64,000 nt of DNA from Segatella paludivivens DSM 17968 = JCM 13650 (GTDB lineage Bacteria; Bacteroidota; Bacteroidia; Bacteroidales; Bacteroidaceae), in contig NZ_KB890635.1 in NCBI RefSeq assembly GCF_000373185.1, forward strand, positions 1 to 64,000. The letters run 5' to 3'. Made by a program: the position numbers and the translations under genes. Positions 57,911-64,000 of this stretch are shown piece after piece. The notes under the pieces are model-generated. The model made no database searches. It saw nothing but the letters and a program-made list of their open reading frames with translations, and was not told the DNA's origin. Positions within the stretch are counted from its first letter, which is position 1. Every line of letters starts with the position of its first letter.

Positions 57911-59893
57911 ATGAAATTTAAAAATAAAGTAATAAAGATATCTTGTGGTTTTATGGCTATCACCGGCATAGCTATAAACAGCTCTTGTGAGTCTTTTCTA
58001 GATATTGATAAATATATATACGACCAAGTAACTATTGATTCAGTATTCATCTCAAAGGACAGGCTCACGCAGTATATAAATGGTTCATCTTCTTTCTTGC
58101 CAGATGAATCTATGATTTGGTCTACCGATGCTTATTCTCCAAGTGGACTAGCCGCAGATGAAGCTATTGTTCCATGGGCTGACGGTAACCATAGAGGAGA
58201 GTATCTACTTATTGATGAAGTGGCACCACGTGATACAAAGTTCAATCCTTGGGAAAATTACTATAAAGGCATCAGAAAAGCCAATATTCTTTTAAAGAGA
58301 ATAAATGAATGTAAAGAACTCACCGATTACGAGTTGCGTGATTATATGGGGCGTGCATATTTCTTGAGAGCTTATTTCTATTATCAGCTTATGAGACTTT
58401 ATGGTCCTGTTCCTATTGAACCTGATGAGGCTTATGATTCTGATACACCTGCTAATGAGGCTTCAGTGGAGCGCTCTTCTTATGATGATTGTGTAAATTA
58501 CGTTGTTGGCAACTTTACAAAGGCTGCCGAAAATCTACCTTTTGAACGCGAGGTATCTTTTCAATATTTGCCTACACGTGGTGCCGCGCTTGCACTGAAA
58601 GCTCGTGTGTTGTTGACTTGGGCAAGTCCTTTGTTTAATGGTAATACATATTATGCTGATTGGAAACGTTCTGATGGAACTCCATTTATTGCTCAGCAGG
58701 AGGATAATACTAGATGGGGACGTGCTGCTGCCGTATATAAGCAGATTATTGATCTGAATAAATACGCACTTAACACAGTTGAACGTACAGAAGGCAATTC
58801 TCACACTTCAGGAACTCTTGAATTACCTTCAACAGTGTCACATTCTGATTTCCCTAATGGAGCAGGTAATATTGATCCATACAAGAGTTATAAGTCTTTG
58901 TTTGATGGAACTGTCCAACCTGAGCATAATAAGGAATTGATATATTTCTATACACGTAATAATGGTAATGACGATTGGATTGTCTATCCAAATACACTTG
59001 GCGGTATTAATGGATATAGTGTCACTCAGGATATGATAAACTCTTATAGAATGGCTGATGGCAGACAGTTCAGTGAAGCTACCGATGAAGAGAAGTCTTG
59101 GGAGGCTGTTGGTCAGGGTAAATCATTCTCTGGAGAATATATCTTGGCACCAGAAAGAGCTCATTGCGATGACAATCGTGAACCTCGCTTTTATGCATCA
59201 ATTGGTTTTAACTATTGTGTTTGGCCTTGTTCTTCATATAGAGGAACGGAAAACTTCAAGAATTTTGTTTGTACCTATTATAAAGACGGTAATGCACAAC
59301 CTACAGGTACTGTAAAGGTAGACTACAACCGTACAGGTTATACATCTCGTAAATGGGTAAATCAAGAGGATATTCGTAGCTGGCAGGGCGATGTGAAAGC
59401 TAAAACATATCCAATAGTTCGCTATGCCGAAGTCTTATTGGGATATGTTGAGGCTATGAATGAACTGAAGTCTCCATATAAGGATCCTGACACAGGAAAT
59501 ACAATCTCTAGAGATGTATCTCAAATGGTGTATTATTTCAATCAGGTAAGATATCGTGCAGGCCTACCAGGAATTACCGATACACAGGCAGCTGATTATG
59601 AAACAATGAAGGCTTTACTCAAACAGGAATACAAAGTTGAATTTGCTTTTGAGGATCATCGTTATTATGATTTGCGAAGATGGAAAGATGCTTATACAGA
59701 GTATAATAAACCAGTCACAGGTTTTGATGTCTCAGCAAAAATGGCAGAACGCAGACAATTCTATACAGTAAAGGTTTGGAATACAGAGAAGACGATGAAA
59801 CGAATTTTCAAAAACAAAATGAATTTCTATCCAATAGACCAAGGTATATTGGAGCGCAACAAGAGATTAGTTCAGAATCCTGGATGGGAATAA
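57911..59893 (+). CDS. susD: SusD-like glycan-binding lipoprotein (PUL 2)
   Basis: This 660-residue RagB/SusD family lipoprotein has a signal and a Cys in AINSSCESFLDID. The body has the usual features: YYKGIRKANILLKRIN, RAYFLRAYFYYQLMRLYG, and VRYAEVLLGYVEAMNEL. It is longer than the PUL 1 protein (496) because of extra loops in the middle, which is common among SusD proteins binding larger or branched glycans. It partners the SusC encoded just upstream. Confidence 0.93.
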   Translation: MKFKNKVIKISCGFMAITGIAINSSCESFLDIDKYIYDQVTIDSVFISKDRLTQYINGSSSFLPDESMIWSTDAYSPSGLAADEAIVPWADGNHRGEYLLIDEVAPRDTKFNPWENYYKGIRKANILLKRINECKELTDYELRDYMGRAYFLRAYFYYQLMRLYGPVPIEPDEAYDSDTPANEASVERSSYDDCVNYVVGNFTKAAENLPFEREVSFQYLPTRGAALALKARVLLTWASPLFNGNTYYADWKRSDGTPFIAQQEDNTRWGRAAAVYKQIIDLNKYALNTVERTEGNSHTSGTLELPSTVSHSDFPNGAGNIDPYKSYKSLFDGTVQPEHNKELIYFYTRNNGNDDWIVYPNTLGGINGYSVTQDMINSYRMADGRQFSEATDEEKSWEAVGQGKSFSGEYILAPERAHCDDNREPRFYASIGFNYCVWPCSSYRGTENFKNFVCTYYKDGNAQPTGTVKVDYNRTGYTSRKWVNQEDIRSWQGDVKAKTYPIVRYAEVLLGYVEAMNELKSPYKDPDTGNTISRDVSQMVYYFNQVRYRAGLPGITDTQAADYETMKALLKQEYKVEFAFEDHRYYDLRRWKDAYTEYNKPVTGFDVSAKMAERRQFYTVKVWNTEKTMKRIFKNKMNFYPIDQGILERNKRLVQNPGWE

Positions 59894-59923
59894 ATTTGTG
59901 TACATTTTAATTTAGAAATAACA

Positions 59924-60856
59924 ATGAAAAAAATATTATTCGTATTATTTGTGGTCGTAGTGACATTATCAAGTTGTGATTACGATTGGCCATTGGACAA
60001 CAATCAATATCCTCAAAAAGTATATATTGTCGGTGCTCACGAGAAGATATTGTATAAGTCTCTTGATCTTTCTTATGACAAAGACACTGTTATCATGTCT
60101 TTGGGAGTGAGTGGCTCGCTTCCATTATCACAGGATGTGATGGCTACTATATGTCAGGATTCTGCTGCGGTAATGAAGTATAACGATAGGGAGTTGTCGG
60201 CTGAAGGTAGACATTTTAATTTCCTTTCTAATAATATCTATTCTATACCTAGCAAGAATATTACTGTAAAGGCCGGAAATGCAACAGGAAGATTTGATAT
60301 TTACGTAAATCCTAAGAGCTTGGAATGTGATTCTATGTATATGATGGGATTACGTATAAAGTCTACTTCTGCCTATGATATTGCCGAGGCTGATACCACC
60401 GTGTTGGTAAGATTTAGTCTTGCAAACAAATATTCAGGACAGTATTATATGGATGGCAGAATTAAGAATTTAAGCAATCCAAATGATTCTCTTAATTATG
60501 TAATGCCTCGTTATCTTTCAGCTATTGATGATGGAAAGACTATAAGAATGTTCCATTATCGTAATGAATGGAATGATGGAACGCCAAAGAATCAGGATTA
60601 TCGTTCTTCTTATACCTTTAAAATAAAGGTTAACGATGATAATACTTTGTCGTTTTCAACATTTGATAAGTTTAATATCATAGCTGGTGGCGGTGTTTAT
60701 CATCCTGACATGAAAATTTATGAATTGTGGTATGAATATGTAGATCCTTCTACTGGTGATCATTGGAAAACAGAAGGATACTTATATGAGGAACGCAAGA
60801 CTTCTGATGAATTACGAATCGTAAAAGATTGGATAGAAGAACAGAGAAGTAAATGA
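59924..60856 (+). CDS. DUF1735/DUF4361-like PUL lipoprotein
   Basis: This 310-residue lipoprotein has the lipobox VTLSSC. The N-terminal half resembles the DUF1735 fold (about 30-145). The C-terminal half resembles DUF4361 (about 150-310, KYSGQYYMDGRIKNL and KNQDYRSSYTFKIKV). Such proteins commonly follow SusD genes in Bacteroidetes PULs and are thought to be surface glycan-binding. No catalytic residues are visible. It sits 30 bp after susD in the same operon. Confidence 0.75.
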   Translation: MKKILFVLFVVVVTLSSCDYDWPLDNNQYPQKVYIVGAHEKILYKSLDLSYDKDTVIMSLGVSGSLPLSQDVMATICQDSAAVMKYNDRELSAEGRHFNFLSNNIYSIPSKNITVKAGNATGRFDIYVNPKSLECDSMYMMGLRIKSTSAYDIAEADTTVLVRFSLANKYSGQYYMDGRIKNLSNPNDSLNYVMPRYLSAIDDGKTIRMFHYRNEWNDGTPKNQDYRSSYTFKIKVNDDNTLSFSTFDKFNIIAGGGVYHPDMKIYELWYEYVDPSTGDHWKTEGYLYEERKTSDELRIVKDWIEEQRSK

Positions 60857-60887
60857 GAATTATCAGATTCTATTTAAGGATATCTAT

Positions 60888-63503
60888 ATGAGCAAAAAGT
60901 TTATCTTTGTAATTATAGTTTGGATTCTATCGCATCTCCCCATAGGCGCAATGCCTATGGAGAGAAATCTTTTTGCACGATTATTTGATAATGCATGCTT
61001 TTATTCAGAGAAATTTCCTAGTGAAAAGGTCTTTCTTCATTTTGATAATACCAGTTACTATCAGGGAGACTCTATCTGGATAAAGGCCTATGTTGTAAAT
61101 GCGTGTAATGATAGTCTGAGCAGCATTAGCAAACCTCTTTATATTGAGTTAGCTGATCAGTTAGGAAATGTTGTTGACAGAAGAATCGTTAAACTATCAA
61201 ATGGAGAGGGGCAGTGCTGCATTCCACTGGACAATGCTTTCTTTACAGGTTATTTTGAGGTTAGGGCTTTTACGAAGTGGATGCTGGGATTTAATCCTAT
61301 TTCTTATTTCTCACAAGTGATACCTATATATAATAAAAGAAAAACTCTTCAAGAGCAAAGAACTATTGCAAATTATGGACTTGATAATAGTATGAACAAA
61401 CGTCCTGTTGTGAAAGAACAGAGCCTGTCAATGCGTTTTTTCCCAGAAGGTGGACAATTGATTAAAGGGCTTCCCTCAATGGTTGCTTTTGAAACAGAAA
61501 GTAAGGATAGTGGGCTTGTTGATATCAAAGGAATTTTGTATGATGAAAATGGCAAAGTATTGATGCCTATAACATCGTTGCATAATGGAATGGGTAGCTT
61601 TATGTATTGTCCTGGTAACAAACCTTCATATGTTCAGGTTGAATATAAGGGTAAGGAATATAAGTTCTTTCAACCATTGGCTGCCGATTCTGGTTATGTT
61701 ATGCATGTAGACAACCGTGATAGTGTGTTGGAATTGTCGGTATGTCGAAAAGATGTTGAAAACAAAGAGCCTGTTGCATTGTTTGTCTTTTCAAAATCAG
61801 CACCTTTGTTGTATCATGAATTAGATTTTAAGAACAATAATAGTGTAAGTTTGGATATTGACACAAAAGGTCTTTCTGCTGGCGTTTGCCATATGTTATT
61901 GGTAAACTCTATTGGAAAAGTAATTTGTGATCGTCCGTGTTTTATATATCCTTCAAAGCGGGTTAACGGTATCGTATCTACAAATAAATCAATATATAAG
62001 CCTTATGAAAAGATAATATGTAAAATGAAATTCGTCGGCGATGATCATAAACCGATAAGAAATGCTAGATTATCAATGTCTGTTAGAAATGATATTCTGT
62101 CAGATTATAGGGAATACGATAATGATGTTACTACAGAATTCGCGCTAACATCTGAATTGAATGGATATATAGAGTCTCCACATTACTATTTGATAGACAA
62201 AAATGTGAATAGACGGCGACAATTAGATAATCTTTTACTTGTTAGAGCGATAGGAAAATATGATTATTCTTCAATATTTAGTGGAAACAATCAACCAAAA
62301 TATATGCCGGAGGATAGATTGGAACTTACAGGGAAGGTGAAGTCTCTTTTCGGGAAACTACAAAAGAACCTCAATACTAGTTTTATGTTGAGAAAAGATT
62401 CAAGTTATTATGCAGGAATGATGACTACTGACTCAACAGGCAGTTTTAAAGTCCCCATTGATAATCTTGAAGGTGTGGCTGAAACATTCATTCAAACGAA
62501 AAAAGATGGGAAGCAAAATAATCGTTGGGCAAATGTATTGCTATCCAGAAATTTTGCTCCAGCTTTAAGAACTCTTGATTTTCAAGAAACTCATCCTTTA
62601 TGGGATGATCTGCTTATTAAGAAGAAAAGTATATTGGCTGTTGATTCTGTATATAAAAAGTCATTGGCTGATAGTGCTATAATCCTTGATGATGTCATTG
62701 TTTTAGGTAAGAAAAAACTCAATGTTAATAATTATGTGAAGATTTTTAATCGTAATCTTCTTGGCTATTATGATGTTAGACGATTTTTGGATAATGAGAG
62801 AGATAATGGACGTGAAATAATGGATTTACCTGATCTGCTTCAGAAGTTAAATAATAATATTCATGTAAATATGTCATATTATTCAGATGCAGATACAAGT
62901 GAATACAATAGCAATCGTTCTGATGCAATTACTTATAGAAATGTGCCTATAACTTTCTATGTTAATGGTCAGAAAGTTGGCTTTTTGTTTATTAGAAATG
63001 ATATTGATAAGATAAAGTCAATGTGCTTTTATAGGGATAATACCGGCAATGACGATAATGTTTATAATATCAGCGGAAATGATATAACTAGGAAACAACA
63101 GACTGATTATTGGTCAGGAATACAGTTGAATAACAATCATGATATTAATTCTGTTAATGATGCTGTTATATGCTCAATAAGTACAGATGATGATTGGGAT
63201 GCAGAACGAAATAATGGAAGAACACGCGGTATCAGACATACTTACGTGCAGGGATATAGCGTACCATGTGATTTCCACTCGCCACAATATGAAACAGAAA
63301 AAACAGATGCCTCTGACAAGCGCCGTACTCTCTATTGGAATCCGAATCTGTGTACTGACGATAATGGAGAAATAACGGTTGAATTGTATAATTCATCAAC
63401 TACTTCCTCTGTTTTAATTGATGCAGCTCTTTATGATAAAAGCGAGTCTTTTCATATATGTTATGATAGTTATTCTCAATATTTGTTTCATGACAATAAG
63501 TAA
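60888..63503 (+). CDS. Macroglobulin (MG2)-like secreted protein with plug-like segment
   Basis: This 871-residue protein has a signal peptide. Its MG2-type beta domain, the motif FPSEKVFLHFDNTSYYQGDSIW, is followed by several similar beta-sandwich domains (FFPEGGQLIKGLPSMVAFE, STNKSIYKPYEKI). Near residues 595-720 a segment with DDVIVLGKKKL and GREIMDLPDLLQKLNN resembles the start of a TonB-receptor plug. It lacks a barrel, and no thioester or protease site is seen. It is the last gene of the SusCD operon, 31 bp after its neighbour. A surface assembly role is plausible but unproven. Confidence 0.7.
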   Translation: MSKKFIFVIIVWILSHLPIGAMPMERNLFARLFDNACFYSEKFPSEKVFLHFDNTSYYQGDSIWIKAYVVNACNDSLSSISKPLYIELADQLGNVVDRRIVKLSNGEGQCCIPLDNAFFTGYFEVRAFTKWMLGFNPISYFSQVIPIYNKRKTLQEQRTIANYGLDNSMNKRPVVKEQSLSMRFFPEGGQLIKGLPSMVAFETESKDSGLVDIKGILYDENGKVLMPITSLHNGMGSFMYCPGNKPSYVQVEYKGKEYKFFQPLAADSGYVMHVDNRDSVLELSVCRKDVENKEPVALFVFSKSAPLLYHELDFKNNNSVSLDIDTKGLSAGVCHMLLVNSIGKVICDRPCFIYPSKRVNGIVSTNKSIYKPYEKIICKMKFVGDDHKPIRNARLSMSVRNDILSDYREYDNDVTTEFALTSELNGYIESPHYYLIDKNVNRRRQLDNLLLVRAIGKYDYSSIFSGNNQPKYMPEDRLELTGKVKSLFGKLQKNLNTSFMLRKDSSYYAGMMTTDSTGSFKVPIDNLEGVAETFIQTKKDGKQNNRWANVLLSRNFAPALRTLDFQETHPLWDDLLIKKKSILAVDSVYKKSLADSAIILDDVIVLGKKKLNVNNYVKIFNRNLLGYYDVRRFLDNERDNGREIMDLPDLLQKLNNNIHVNMSYYSDADTSEYNSNRSDAITYRNVPITFYVNGQKVGFLFIRNDIDKIKSMCFYRDNTGNDDNVYNISGNDITRKQQTDYWSGIQLNNNHDINSVNDAVICSISTDDDWDAERNNGRTRGIRHTYVQGYSVPCDFHSPQYETEKTDASDKRRTLYWNPNLCTDDNGEITVELYNSSTTSSVLIDAALYDKSESFHICYDSYSQYLFHDNK

Positions 63504-63504
63504 A

Positions 63505-63550
63505 TGTAACAAATGTATTTTTATTATTGTCATTTTTTTTGTTACTTTGC
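63505..63550 (+). promoter_or_regulatory. Shared PUL 2 promoter element, copy 2
   Basis: GTAACAAA (63506-63513) and TTTGTTAC (63538-63545) form a perfect 8-bp inverted repeat with 24 bp between, and TTTGC follows directly. The 46-bp block is 41/46 identical to 48320-48365. It lies about 140 bp before the GH43 start, in a gap that also holds a 35-codon frame at 63579-63686. Confidence 0.6.
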
Positions 63551-63690
63551 ATACATCTTATGATTAATCAATATATGAATGACCTACTTGAAATCTTTAA
63601 AGACTTTTGTGCCGATGGCAGTCTTCTTATCTTTCGAAATGACGGTTCCTTTCAATGAGGTCATAGTTTATTATAATACTATCAGTTAAT

Positions 63691-64000
63691 ATGAAATTTA
63701 AATTATTATTTATCTTTGTCGTATTATCAGTTTTCAATGTGTCTGCTGGTAACAGGCAACCTGTTATAGTGCATAAGTCTTGGAGTGCTGATAATGGTAA
63801 TGGAACATATACTAATCCTTTGTTTTATGATGAGTTTACCGATCCAGATATAATTCGTGTTGGTAAGGATTATTATTTGGCTGGCACGACAATGCACTGC
63901 GTACCCGGAATCGTGATACTACATTCTACAGACTTGGTGAATTGGAAATTCGCCTCATATTGTTTTGACCGTTTCGATCGCAATTTTCCAGAATTTAATC
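63691..64000 (+). CDS. GH43 family hydrolase, 5' part (runs off the right edge)
   Basis: The first 103 codons show a signal peptide (MKFKLLFIFVVLSVFNVSAG) and the opening of a GH43 propeller. FTDPDIIRVGKDYYLAGTTM holds the first catalytic Asp, followed by PGIVILHSTDLVNWKF. It resembles the GH43_12-like module of the protein at 19515, suggesting hydrolysis of a xylo- or arabinoxylo-type substrate. It belongs to PUL 2 but starts a separate transcript behind the shared promoter element. The rest of the gene lies beyond the window. Confidence 0.85.
   Translation, partial: MKFKLLFIFVVLSVFNVSAGNRQPVIVHKSWSADNGNGTYTNPLFYDEFTDPDIIRVGKDYYLAGTTMHCVPGIVILHSTDLVNWKFASYCFDRFDRNFPEFN

Overview
The window is typical of a Bacteroidales genome, most likely Prevotella or a close relative. 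Evidence: two SusC/SusD pairs, a SusR-like regulator and a hybrid two-component regulator, many lipoproteins with a Cys lipobox, promoters with the Bacteroidetes -7 element TAnnTTTG (some with a -33 TTTG-like box 19-20 bp upstream), an AT-rich composition, and a housekeeping block (DUF1599, DoxX/BT_3928-like, tpiA, SPOR, folE) that resembles the arrangement I recall from Bacteroides. No rRNA, tRNA or CRISPR was seen.

Layout. 1-232: 5' part of a transposase running off the left edge. 500-13891: a complete polysaccharide utilisation locus (PUL 1). A minus-strand operon susC-susD-GH43-GH144-GH3 has overlapping or nearly touching genes, and a SusR-like membrane regulator is divergent from it. The GH144 plus GH3 pair suggests beta-1,2-glucan or a related beta-glucan. 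13941-18060: a zinc-ribbon protein, a threonine deaminase/RidA pair, and a LytS/LytTR-type two-component system. 18335-19313: a decayed TonB-dependent receptor with its terminator still intact. 19515-25598: two secreted hydrolases, a GH5-GH43 protein with a sorting-type C-terminus and a GH95, without a local SusCD. 25839-28675: an MgtA-type P-type ATPase with an unusual structured leader that encodes a 19-residue acidic peptide. 29423-33488: a MORN-like secreted protein, a membrane AraC regulator and a lipoprotein phosphoesterase. 33489-41111: housekeeping genes (exodeoxyribonuclease III, folE, SPOR protein, a DoxX-like protein fused in frame to triosephosphate isomerase, DUF1599, CCA-adding enzyme). 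41367-48144: an RND efflux operon followed by an LpxA-like acyltransferase. 48598-64000: PUL 2, with a hybrid two-component regulator, an NHL/TIG lipoprotein, SusC, SusD, a DUF1735/DUF4361-like lipoprotein, a macroglobulin-like protein and the start of a GH43 gene.

How the genes work together. Each PUL pairs a periplasm-facing sensor with outer-membrane capture and import (SusCD and surface lipoproteins) and secreted hydrolases. In PUL 2 the same ATGTAAC half-site occurs in front of the regulator, the SusCD operon and the GH43 gene. Two of these promoters share a 46-bp block identical at 41 positions, which suggests one regulon. The most novel candidate is the leader of the Mg2+ ATPase gene. 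It combines a strong, sequestered Shine-Dalgarno sequence, mutually exclusive hairpins and an acidic leader peptide whose last codons form part of the switch.
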